Positions 1-7,044 of a stretch of 35,640 bases of DNA are shown piece after piece; the first letter of the stretch is position 1, and the number at the start of each line of letters is the position of its first letter. A program made the translations under genes and the position numbers. Below the pieces are notes generated by a model. The model saw only the letters and a program-made list of their open reading frames with translations. It had not been told where the DNA came from and searched no databases. This DNA comes from Microcaldota archaeon. Lineage in GTDB: Archaea; Micrarchaeota; Micrarchaeia; Anstonellales; J096. The DNA is taken from positions 1 through 35,640 of the forward strand of contig JALVSQ010000025.1 in assembly GCA_027024255.1 (NCBI GenBank). The letters run 5' to 3'.

Positions 1-319
1 TGGCCACAAGCAAAATTCTATGCCTTCTTTCATTAATGTTCTCTCCAGAGTTTATAAATTCAGCAACATCTTTTTCTCCAAGCACATCAACAATTCTTTT
101 TATAATCTTTTTTCCAAATGAAATAGTCTTAAATCCAGTTACTTCTCCAATGTATTCAAGCTCTTTTTCATTGTAAAGCTTATAAAGCCCTGACCTCCAT
201 AGAGAGGAAATATTTGTTGAGAATTTGTATCTTTCCTCAGGAAAGAATATCTTAACCTCTTCACATGCTTTTTTTACTCCTTTTACAAGATGCCATAATC
301 TAAGGCTTTTTGGTTTCAT
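1..319 (-). CDS. Partial hypothetical protein (3' end beyond window)
   Basis: Open reading frame on the minus strand starting at an ATG at 319-317 (MKPKSLRLWHLVKGVKKACE...) and running off the left edge; about 106 residues are visible. The visible part is basic and predicted mostly helical, with the stretch LEYIGEVTGFKTISFGKK near residues 58-75. There is no signal peptide or membrane segment. It lies 26 nt downstream of the M20 peptidase stop on the same strand, so it may be the next gene of that operon. I do not recognise a family and assign no function. The rest of the gene is outside the window. Confidence 0.6.
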   Translation of the reverse strand, partial: MKPKSLRLWHLVKGVKKACEEVKIFFPEERYKFSTNISSLWRSGLYKLYNEKELEYIGEVTGFKTISFGKKIIKRIVDVLGEKDVAEFINSGENINERRHRILLVA

Positions 320-345
320 GTTATTTTCTATGATAAAAAATGTTT

Positions 346-1401
346 TTAAACCAATCTGTTCAGGACTTCCTCATAAAACTTCCTGAGCCTCAAAATACTT
401 GATATGCTTACCCATTCGTTTTTGTTATGGGTGTTTTTGCCAAAAGGACCTACTGAAAACACAGGCATTTTCAAAGCAATCCTGTTTTCGTCAGCCACTG
501 TCAGGCCTCCTTTCAAAGCATATCTTCCATAAACTTCTTTTGATACCTCGCTAAGAACATCAACATAACTGCTATCAGAAAAATCGTAGGGCATCATATA
601 AGGCGTTTCTCTTTCCTTTAACTTAACATCAAGGTTTGTAATGCTCCTAACAGTTTCAACCACACTTTCAGCATCTTCTCCAGGAACCAGATGATAATCT
701 ATATCAAACGAGCATGTCTCGGGATAACTCAAAGCTTTTGATTCAGAGTAAATCCTTCTTATAAACCATGAATTTGAAAAGAACCTGTGCCTCACAACAG
801 GCATTTCCTCAAGCTTCCGGATTCCTCTTATGCACTCATCAATTGCGCTTCTGCCCTTTAAGGCTCCATGCCCACTCTCAACAGTAGTATTAACCTCCAT
901 AACAATCCTGCCCCTTCTTGCAACTATTATGTCTCCTTCTTTATGGCCTTGAGGCACATCCATAATCTCAGGGGACAAACAAAAATCAAAATCAAGGTTA
1001 TAATTCAAAGCATGATAGGAGCCAAGAGAAATATTCTCTTCATCAGAAGTAAAAAGAACACCAAAGGGATAATCAGTATTCTCCGCTAAATCCATTATAA
1101 CTGCTATGCCTGCCTTCATATCATATGCTCCAAGACCATAAGCCCTATCTCCATCTACCTTTAACATAAAAGGCTCTTTCATACCCATTGAAACAGGAAC
1201 TGTATCCAGATGGGCTAAAAACAAAATCCTTGGATTTCCTCTTTTTCCCAATACATTAAACCTTCCTTTCACATATTCATCCAGATCAACGTTGAAGTCG
1301 TACTTCCTTAACTCCTCTGCCAGTTCAAAAGCAAAATCTTTTTCATCAGGAAAGATTGATGGAATGCTAACATACCTCTTTAATCTTGCCAGAACATCCA
1401 T
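346..1401 (-). CDS. M20-family metallopeptidase / deacylase
   Basis: A 351-residue zinc-dependent amidohydrolase of the M20 family (ArgE/DapE/LysK/carboxypeptidase type). Visible motifs: metal ligand segment LFLAHLDTVPV (His64, Asp66), YGLGAYDMKAG (bridging Asp94), the catalytic Glu pair in TSDEEN (about 121-122), SPEIMD (about 145) and a late metal His in NTHNKNEW (about 325). The dimerisation or lid domain lies between roughly 165 and 265. I start at the internal ATG at 1401 because GGTGAG precedes it by a few bases; an upstream in-frame ATG at 1440 lies inside the preceding gene. It begins 4 nt after the formyltransferase-like gene ends, so the two are probably co-transcribed. Substrate (an acyl-amino acid or peptide) cannot be told from sequence; lysine or ornithine deacylation is one option known in archaea. 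Confidence 0.85.
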   Translation of the reverse strand: MDVLARLKRYVSIPSIFPDEKDFAFELAEELRKYDFNVDLDEYVKGRFNVLGKRGNPRILFLAHLDTVPVSMGMKEPFMLKVDGDRAYGLGAYDMKAGIAVIMDLAENTDYPFGVLFTSDEENISLGSYHALNYNLDFDFCLSPEIMDVPQGHKEGDIIVARRGRIVMEVNTTVESGHGALKGRSAIDECIRGIRKLEEMPVVRHRFFSNSWFIRRIYSESKALSYPETCSFDIDYHLVPGEDAESVVETVRSITNLDVKLKERETPYMMPYDFSDSSYVDVLSEVSKEVYGRYALKGGLTVADENRIALKMPVFSVGPFGKNTHNKNEWVSISSILRLRKFYEEVLNRLV

Positions 1402-1405
1402 GTTC

Positions 1406-2425
1406 TCACCTTCCTGGAGGGATAACCCTGCTGTAAACATCTAAAGGGTTTTCCTCTTCCACTCTGTTCCAAGCAACTTTTTCAAACTCAAAACCTGCAA
1501 AGGCTAAATACTGAGCATAAGCCTCAAAACCCGCATAATTACCTGTCCTTATCCAGACTTCCTTATCCTTCTCTGCCACATTGCTGTTCATAACATGCTC
1601 CACATTCCTTTTCAGCTCAACTATAGGTTCTCCTGAATCAACTTCATAAGTTAAATGATGAACTGTAGCACCAACAACAGGCAGCTTCAACCTGACAGCA
1701 TCACTTGTAGGTGTATTTCCAGGTAGAACGAACTCGCCTTTTAAGAGAGCAGGATGGGAGTTTATGACATTACCCTTAATAGGTGAAACATCATCTATTA
1801 TCAAACCAAGATAAAACATGGCTCTATCTGAAAGCAAGACATCTATGCTATTTCTCTCTAACTCAGATATTATCCTCTTCTCAAATACCATCTTATCTGA
1901 TAAGACGCTTAAAAGGCTCTCTCTAAGCTGGCCGTTGAGTCTTCCCTGCTTCACCATCCTTATACCAGTATAAAGGTCAAGTCCTGCCCTTTTCATTTCC
2001 TTACTTATGCGCACGACCTTTCTTCTCCATCCCAGTGAGTAGAGCTCAACAAAAGGAACTTTAAATTCCTCTGCTAAATCCCTGTAAGCTTCCAGTGAGG
2101 TAAGTAGAGAAGGATATCTTCGAGTTTGGAGGAGTAAATGCTCTCTGTTCATTGCCTTTATGTCCAGGATAATTAAACCTGCCTTAACATCTCCGAGCAA
2201 TTCCAAAAGAGGTAAAAGAAAATAGATATTGCCCGGTAAGAAACCTGAAAAAGATGTGTTGTTCAATCTCTTAAGGGCATCCTTTGCCCTTTGACTTATT
2301 ATGCTAACCACTCTTTTTTCCATTCTTTCTGTATTTCTCTCCAACTCCTGCATAAAGTACCTTGAACTTATAGGTTCTTCCCTTGCAACCTCGTGCAGTG
2401 TGGTAATCACAGCTATCTTTCTCAT
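1406..2425 (-). CDS. Formyltransferase-fold protein
   Basis: A 339-residue protein. Its segment around residues 235-285 (NSHPALLKGEF, PGNTPTSDAV, VVGATVHHLTYEVDSGEPIV) matches the pattern of GART/Fmt-type formyltransferases: Asn-x-His-Pro, a loop leading to the substrate pocket, then G-x-T-V-H-...-D-x-G-x-x-I. In that family Asn, His and Asp are the catalytic triad using N10-formyl-folate, and all three are present. The N-terminal ~200 residues are not a typical GART Rossmann half, so this is not simply PurN. The final ~70 residues are unassigned. It heads a minus-strand operon with the M20 peptidase; a formyl or acyl group transferred to an amine and later removed is an attractive but unproven pairing. 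A TATA-like stretch at about 2447-2460 sits about 26 nt from the start codon, suggesting a leaderless mRNA. Confidence 0.6.
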   Translation of the reverse strand: MRKIAVITTLHEVAREEPISSRYFMQELERNTERMEKRVVSIISQRAKDALKRLNNTSFSGFLPGNIYFLLPLLELLGDVKAGLIILDIKAMNREHLLLQTRRYPSLLTSLEAYRDLAEEFKVPFVELYSLGWRRKVVRISKEMKRAGLDLYTGIRMVKQGRLNGQLRESLLSVLSDKMVFEKRIISELERNSIDVLLSDRAMFYLGLIIDDVSPIKGNVINSHPALLKGEFVLPGNTPTSDAVRLKLPVVGATVHHLTYEVDSGEPIVELKRNVEHVMNSNVAEKDKEVWIRTGNYAGFEAYAQYLAFAGFEFEKVAWNRVEEENPLDVYSRVIPPGR

Positions 2426-2519
2426 GAACTATGTATTCATTTTGAAATATTTAAATATATTTTAAAAAATTTTATGAAAGTTGGTAAGATTTATAAATAT
2501 TTTTTAATTAAACATCCCT
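2426..2519. promoter_or_regulatory. Divergent promoter region, two TATA boxes
   Basis: A 94-bp AT-rich gap between divergent starts at 2425 and 2520. A box tttataaat at 2490-2498 is centred about 26 nt before the plus start. An atatttaaatatat stretch at 2447-2460 is centred about 27 nt from the minus start. With archaeal TATA-to-start spacing, both mRNAs would be essentially leaderless; no Shine-Dalgarno motif precedes either start. Confidence 0.6.
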
Positions 2520-3143
2520 ATGTCATTAAAAGATGAAGTAGCAATGATTGTTGAATCAAAGCCCTGCATAAGAATTGCCCTGGCTGAAGGATTAATAAAT
2601 TACTCTGCCTTGGCAAAATACATAAAGGAAGAGGTTGAAGCTGAACTTGGTAAAAAGGTTTCAGAAGGGAGTGTGATGCTGGCAATAAGGGAAATTCATT
2701 TAAAACAGGGTAAAGGCAGTGATGTAATTAAAGCGCTGAAGACATCTTACTACACGATTGAATCAAACCTTATAGATTACGTGGTTGACTGGTCCCTGGA
2801 ATCTGTTAAAAAATTGTTTGAAAAAATAGCTAAGGAGGATGTTCTGCTCAGCATAATTGTTGGTAAGATGTACGCATCCATCATCACCCATCAAAACATA
2901 GATGATTATCTTGATGAAATAGGGATAAAGCCCATCAAAAAGATTGAGAATCTTGCCAATTTTAGAGTAGTTATAAAAAAAGAGTACATAAGTTCAGTAG
3001 GTATAATTGAGGAGATTATTAGAAAGCTCGTTTTACACAATATATCGATAGTGGAAACTGCCTCATCATTTACAGAGATAGGATTCATTATAAGAGAAGA
3101 GGATGTTATAAAGGCCGTCAACGCTTATAAATCACTTGTGTGA
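2520..3143 (+). CDS. ACT-domain regulator-like protein
   Basis: A 207-residue soluble protein. The N-terminal ~75 residues look like a winged-helix or helical domain (INYSALAKYIKEEVEAEL, then GSVMLAIREIHLKQGK). The C-terminal ~70 residues (VVIKKEYISSVGIIEEIIRKLVLHNISIVETASSFTEIGFIIREEDVIKAV, read in parts) fit a beta-alpha-beta ACT-like fold with its Ile/Val-rich ligand loop. This arrangement resembles archaeal predicted regulators of amino-acid metabolism that carry an ACT domain. The family call is by pattern; no effector can be named. It appears leaderless, with a TATA box about 26 nt upstream. Its last 12 bp overlap the 3' end of the convergent aminotransferase gene, whose product acts in amino-acid metabolism, which makes a functional link plausible but not shown. 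Confidence 0.55.
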   Translation: MSLKDEVAMIVESKPCIRIALAEGLINYSALAKYIKEEVEAELGKKVSEGSVMLAIREIHLKQGKGSDVIKALKTSYYTIESNLIDYVVDWSLESVKKLFEKIAKEDVLLSIIVGKMYASIITHQNIDDYLDEIGIKPIKKIENLANFRVVIKKEYISSVGIIEEIIRKLVLHNISIVETASSFTEIGFIIREEDVIKAVNAYKSLV

Positions 3144-4334
3144 ATTCACAAATTCCTCAATCTTATCCATTGCTTCATTGATTACGCTTTCAGGAGGAAG
3201 GTAAACAGTTCTTATATGGTCCTTTCCATACTTTCCAAATCCTGAACCAAAGACTGTCAAAACACCTGTTTCTCTGAGCAAAGAATAAACAAAATCCCTA
3301 TCATCTTTCCATGCTTTAAGAACAGAAAAATCAAGCCTGGGGAACATGTAAAAGGCTCCTTTTGGCTTCACAACTGAAAAACCGTTGATTTCATTAAACC
3401 TCTTTACCATTAAATCTCTCCTCTTTTTGTACTTTTCATTTATGCCCTTAAAGTAAAGAGGTTCTTTTAACATGAGCTTTTTAGCTGCTTTTTGAACAGG
3501 TAAAACAGGACAAAGCCTTGCTCTTGCCATCTTTGCCACTGCATTCTTGAACTCCATAACCTTTTCATCCGGATTGGCAATATACATGTAACCCATTCTC
3601 CATCCTGTTGCTAAATAAGATTTGGAAATGCCATTCAACCCAATCACAGGATAATCCTTAACTATGGCTGATGTGCTTTTGAAAGAGCCTTCAAGAACAT
3701 TGTGGTCATAAATTTCATCACTGAAAAGCAGGAGGTTGTGCTCCTTAGCTATATCTGCAATCTCCTTTATTGTTTTTTCATCGTAAACAGCTCCTGTCGG
3801 ATTATTGGGATTTATAATAACAATGCCAACTGTCTTTTCTGTAATCTTTGACCTTATATCATCTATATCAGGCTGCCACCCATCGCTCTCATCACATCTG
3901 TATTCAACAGGCCTTCCTCCAAAGAGTTTGGGATAAGAAGTGTAAATAGGATAAGAAGGCCCTGGAATAAGCAATTCCTCCCCGTTCTGGAATAAAGCAG
4001 CACTTATCATCAAAAATACCTCTGAAACTCCGTTGCCTACTATTATAGTCTCAGGGTCTATGCTTATGTTGTTAAATGCCTTTTCCCTGTAGCTTATCGC
4101 CTGCCCGACATCTTCCTCTCCTAAGGAATCGCCGTAGTAATTGAATCCATCTTTTATTGCCTCAACCATATACTCTTTAAGCTCCTCAGGAACATCAAAA
4201 TCGTACTTTAATGGGTCACCTATGTTTAAGGGAATTATTTTCCTGCCTGCTTTCTCAACCTTCTTAGCCTCAACAACAACATCCCTTATTGCATACTCTA
4301 ACTCATGTATTCTTGGCGTTAATTTAGAGAACAT
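3132..4334 (-). CDS. PLP-dependent aminotransferase, class I (AlaA/AspC type)
   Basis: A 400-residue fold-type I aminotransferase converting amino acids and 2-oxo acids. Motifs seen: NPNNPTG at 175-181 (Asn contacting PLP), FSDEIYD with Asp206 and Tyr209, the PLP Schiff-base lysine Lys238 in NGISKSY, and the ATGWRMG glycine-arginine loop. The N-terminal LNIGDPLKYDFDVPEE and YYGDSLGEED resemble bacterial AlaA and archaeal alanine aminotransferase more than classic AspC, so alanine:2-oxoglutarate transfer is the best guess. The frame stays open upstream to 4655, but that extension would read antisense through a tRNA gene and its repeat; I start at the ATG at 4334, where the family's N-terminus begins and gtttaaaaac at 4355-4364 gives a TATA box at leaderless spacing. 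It overlaps the ACT gene tail-to-tail by 12 bp. Confidence 0.9.
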   Translation of the reverse strand: MFSKLTPRIHELEYAIRDVVVEAKKVEKAGRKIIPLNIGDPLKYDFDVPEELKEYMVEAIKDGFNYYGDSLGEEDVGQAISYREKAFNNISIDPETIIVGNGVSEVFLMISAALFQNGEELLIPGPSYPIYTSYPKLFGGRPVEYRCDESDGWQPDIDDIRSKITEKTVGIVIINPNNPTGAVYDEKTIKEIADIAKEHNLLLFSDEIYDHNVLEGSFKSTSAIVKDYPVIGLNGISKSYLATGWRMGYMYIANPDEKVMEFKNAVAKMARARLCPVLPVQKAAKKLMLKEPLYFKGINEKYKKRRDLMVKRFNEINGFSVVKPKGAFYMFPRLDFSVLKAWKDDRDFVYSLLRETGVLTVFGSGFGKYGKDHIRTVYLPPESVINEAMDKIEEFVNSHK

Positions 4335-4398
4335 GGGTAAATGTTTGTTTGAATGTTTAAAAACAAAATGTTTGAGGATAAGGCAAATAACGGAGTTG

Positions 4399-4537
4399 CT
4401 TTCTGTTATCTTACTGTTCTCAAATCTACGAGGAAAAGCGGGCCCGGAGGGATTTGCCCCTCTTCTCGGGTTCAAATCTTCCAACCTTCGGTTGGAGCCT
4501 CCTGTTTCTAGGAGAACATGAATACCCGAAAAATAGA
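4399..4537 (-). repeat. tRNA-trailing repeat element A (type 1 left half, plus start of a type 2 copy)
   Basis: Directly downstream of tRNA-Arg(CCT), reading on the minus strand. It contains a type 1 left half (T-rich, then cgggtattcat and the hairpin CTCCT-agaaac-AGGAG). The conserved core follows, with hairpin CCAACC-gaa-GGTTGG. Next come an inverted T-arm segment (gatttgaaccc) and an 18-nt exact copy of the tRNA 3' end at 4439-4456. The original lies at 4538-4555, exactly 99 bp away. After this copy (4438 to about 4399) comes the left part of a second, type 2 unit (cttttcctcg, then agatttgagaacagtaag) that decays before its core. The layout is therefore a tandem, partly eroded array of the same family found at the other three tRNA genes in the window. 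Confidence 0.85.
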
Positions 4538-4612
4538 CGGGCCCGGAGGGATTTGAACCCTCGACCTCCGCCTTAGGAGGGCGTCGCTCTATCCAAGCTG
4601 AGCTACGGGCCC
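4538..4612 (-). tRNA. tRNA-Arg (anticodon CCT)
   Basis: A 75-nt cloverleaf on the minus strand: acceptor GGGCCCG/CGGGCCC with discriminator G; D stem GCTC/GAGC; anticodon arm with loop CTCCTAA, so anticodon CCT reads AGG; T arm GAGGG-TTCAAAT-CCCTC. There is one A-G mismatch at the top of the anticodon stem. No intron and no encoded CCA. Its acceptor and T arm match those of the intron-containing tRNA-Arg(TCG) at 31963. A single TATA-like element at about 4634-4647 lies midway between this gene and the divergent membrane-protein operon. Confidence 0.95.
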
Positions 4613-4669
4613 CATAAATAAGAATGAGTGTTAAGTTTTTATAGATAATGTTCAACTATTTTAAATGTT
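4613..4669. promoter_or_regulatory. Shared bidirectional promoter (tRNA-Arg / membrane-protein operon)
   Basis: A 57-bp gap between divergent starts at 4612 and 4670. One AT-rich element (aagtttttatagat, 4634-4647) is centred almost exactly midway, about 26-29 nt from each start. It would serve both the tRNA on the minus strand and a nearly leaderless mRNA on the plus strand. I see no second TATA box. Confidence 0.5.
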
Positions 4670-6040
4670 ATGATAGGTGTGAGTTTTCAAGATGCAATAC
4701 TTAGCCCAGCTCCTCTTACATTCATAGTTTTAGGATTTTTCATAGGTCTTTTCTCCACCATCATTTACTACTTTTACTCAAAAATCATAGGAGATGCCAC
4801 AATCACTCAAAAAGCTTCCAATACTTTAAAGCAGGTTGTTGAAGGAGTGGGTATAATAGCAATACTTCTTATAGGCAACTCATTTTTCCAGCAAACGCTT
4901 GCCCTGTTAACAGGTGTCCCAAGTGCTATTCAGGTAGGTGATGCATTTCACATAAAGTTAGCCGATATTGCTTTATCATCATTTGCTTCAATGCTTGAGT
5001 TGGCCTACATTGTTATGTATTCAATTGACTTTGTTCTTGTGTTCTTTTACGGTGCAAGCTTAACCCTCCAGTTTGCAGAGGTAGGCATAGGTCCATCAAT
5101 AACGCTTATGCCTTTGATTGGTTTAGATGATATAATTAACCTGCACAATATGCTTTCAAACCAGCTTGTTTTAATTATAGCAATGGTTTATGCCAGAAAA
5201 CTCCTTCTGGAAGTTGCTGTGGCGATGCTTTATGTTATGCTACCCATAGGCCTCTTTCTCAGGTTTATTCCAATAACAAGGAAAACAGGTTCAAGCATTA
5301 TTGCCCTGTTCTTGGCAGTTTATTATGTCTTTCCTCTCAGCGTTCTCTTCTCAGATTATATTGCTTATGGGCCTGAAGGCTATAGGATGATAGATTACAG
5401 TTCATTTTCAAATGCCGGTTATTTAAAACCCTACTTTGCCCAGTACGTTAAATCAGTTGTGACAAGAACACCAACATCTGTTGGTGGAATTGTTGACATA
5501 GGGGAGGCTCCTGATATAGGTCTTGAAGCACAAAAAAATGAATTTGAGAATGATTATAATGTTATGAAGGAAACAGATCAGGACGCTGCAAAAAGGAGCG
5601 ATGAGGAGATTTTGAGTGGAAATGCACCCCTCAGTACATTCAGCTTTACAACACCTATAACAAGCACAGGAGGTGTTATGAAGTCATTTATAAAGAAATT
5701 GAAGCTTTCAACCATTATAGAGGCTGCCCTGGGTTTACTCTCATTACTCGCTCACAAGGTACTGGGCTGGGCTGCTAAAAAATCAGTCATAGGGGCTTTA
5801 GCCTACTTTCTCCTTAAAGTAGTTCCTTTCATTTACCTGCTCATTAAATACAATCCCTTTGTTGTAACAATTGATTTTATGGGTTTAATATTGAGAGAGT
5901 TATTTATGATAGGCCAGCTCTACGCAGTTTCGCTTGTGGCTTTATTGCTTGAAATAACATTCACAGTCACGATGTACAGGCAGTTCGGCATGCTTCTTGG
6001 AGGGGAGGTAACCCTTCTTGGCCTGACAAAGGTGATATAG
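4670..6040 (+). CDS. Polytopic membrane protein 1 of six (VirB6/TrbL/CedA-like)
   Basis: A 456-residue protein with hydrophobic segments at about 15-38, 58-80, 100-130, 165-207 and 210-235, then a soluble loop (about 240-345, acidic and Ser/Thr-rich), then further segments to the C-terminus. It carries the family signature LPIGLFLRFIPITRKTG at 191-207 and the C-terminal signature GGEVTLLGLTKVI at the very end, both shared in diverged form with the next genes. It is the first gene of a run of six paralogs. The size, many helices and adjacency to a large loop resemble VirB6/TrbL/CedA channel components, but that family assignment is by architecture only. Its stop overlaps the next start by one base (taGtg). 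Leaderless start, TATA element at 4634-4647. Confidence 0.7.
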   Translation: MIGVSFQDAILSPAPLTFIVLGFFIGLFSTIIYYFYSKIIGDATITQKASNTLKQVVEGVGIIAILLIGNSFFQQTLALLTGVPSAIQVGDAFHIKLADIALSSFASMLELAYIVMYSIDFVLVFFYGASLTLQFAEVGIGPSITLMPLIGLDDIINLHNMLSNQLVLIIAMVYARKLLLEVAVAMLYVMLPIGLFLRFIPITRKTGSSIIALFLAVYYVFPLSVLFSDYIAYGPEGYRMIDYSSFSNAGYLKPYFAQYVKSVVTRTPTSVGGIVDIGEAPDIGLEAQKNEFENDYNVMKETDQDAAKRSDEEILSGNAPLSTFSFTTPITSTGGVMKSFIKKLKLSTIIEAALGLLSLLAHKVLGWAAKKSVIGALAYFLLKVVPFIYLLIKYNPFVVTIDFMGLILRELFMIGQLYAVSLVALLLEITFTVTMYRQFGMLLGGEVTLLGLTKVI

Positions 6041-7044
6041 TGATTCCATTGCTCAACATGTATGTAGGAGTTGCATTTATGGTCATGATTATAGCTATAG
6101 CTATTGCTAAGACGGCGGGTAAAGCCATGAGTAAGCCGGATATAGAGGCATGGGCAAATGTTGAATTCAGCTCTTTATTAATAACTGCCCTGATATATGG
6201 CATTATACTTGCTTTTTATTCAGCATTGGAAGGAATAGCAATGGCATGGACAGGCTCATCACTTCCTCTGGCTAAGTTTTCCATGAATATTTTAGGAGGT
6301 TTGCTCGGAAAAACAGGTCAAACATGGTTGGAGGTTACATCTATAGAGCATCAATTAAAGATATTTGAAGGAGCTACAGAATCCATAGGGCCCGGAATGC
6401 TTAACTGGCAGTGGAAGCTCTTCCCTGGAATGACACTATATGTTAAGGCAATGGATACTGTAATGCTTGTTCTGCTTACTGCCTTCACCAGCTTGAAGGC
6501 TCAGATTATAGGTCTTGATATAATAACCGTCCTTTCATACAACATATTTTTACCACTTGGCTTAATATTCAGAATATTTCCTCCTGTAAGAAATGCAGGT
6601 AATGAGTTAATTGCCATCTCAATATCATTTGGAATACTCATTCCATTCTTTTATGTCGTTACATTCAAGGCAATGGCTGATATTGAAGAGCAATTTGGGG
6701 TTAATGGTATGGTCTCATCTGTTGTGAATAGAGCAGGCTCACTTTCAATGGTTGAAGGCGAAACAGCAGAGATAGCTCAAAAGATGGTGAAGATTTACAA
6801 TACAGGTGTTATGTTTGGAATAGCAAGCTTTGCTCCAAAGACAGCAAGCCTGTTTTCATATCTCCATCCAATGATAATGACAGGGCTCACACCTTTACTT
6901 TTAAGATTATTTTCATTGATGGGTGTTGTTATAGCCGCCTCAGTGCTTATTCCATCGTTCAGCCTTGCACTGGCACTGGCATTTGTCAGGGCAATTGTTG
7001 ATGTACTTGATTTCAAACCAACTGCTGTGGGAGTGTTGATATAA
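6040..7044 (+). CDS. Polytopic membrane protein 2 of six (VirB6/TrbL/CedA-like)
   Basis: A 334-residue paralog starting at a GTG that shares one base with the previous stop. The N-terminal helix is followed by KPDIEAWANVEFSSLL (about 32-47), matching the W/Y-x-x-[WFY]-A-K-x-E-x-x-E-L segment of paralogs 3 and 5. The family signature is LPLGLIFRIFPPVRNAG at 171-187. It lacks the long soluble insert of paralogs 1 and 3, and its C-terminus (FKPTAVGVLI) keeps only a faint form of the terminal motif. It ends with TAA whose last base begins the next ATG, so translation is probably coupled. Cytoplasmic-membrane location follows from about seven hydrophobic segments. Role inferred from the array, not from a recognised domain. 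Confidence 0.7.
   Translation: MIPLLNMYVGVAFMVMIIAIAIAKTAGKAMSKPDIEAWANVEFSSLLITALIYGIILAFYSALEGIAMAWTGSSLPLAKFSMNILGGLLGKTGQTWLEVTSIEHQLKIFEGATESIGPGMLNWQWKLFPGMTLYVKAMDTVMLVLLTAFTSLKAQIIGLDIITVLSYNIFLPLGLIFRIFPPVRNAGNELIAISISFGILIPFFYVVTFKAMADIEEQFGVNGMVSSVVNRAGSLSMVEGETAEIAQKMVKIYNTGVMFGIASFAPKTASLFSYLHPMIMTGLTPLLLRLFSLMGVVIAASVLIPSFSLALALAFVRAIVDVLDFKPTAVGVLI

Noticed and set aside
4141-4521. Plus-strand open frame over the aminotransferase and repeat
   Set aside because: Shadow of the minus-strand gene and repeat; no ribosome site, no recognisable domain.
4399-4537. Repeat as an IS element or transposon with terminal inverted repeats
   Set aside because: No transposase, no terminal inverted repeats; the flanking duplications equal the tRNA 3' ends rather than short target duplications.
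4335-4655. Extension of the aminotransferase frame upstream through the tRNA-Arg region
   Set aside because: It would translate the antisense of a tRNA gene and the repeat element, and the family N-terminus starts at 4334.
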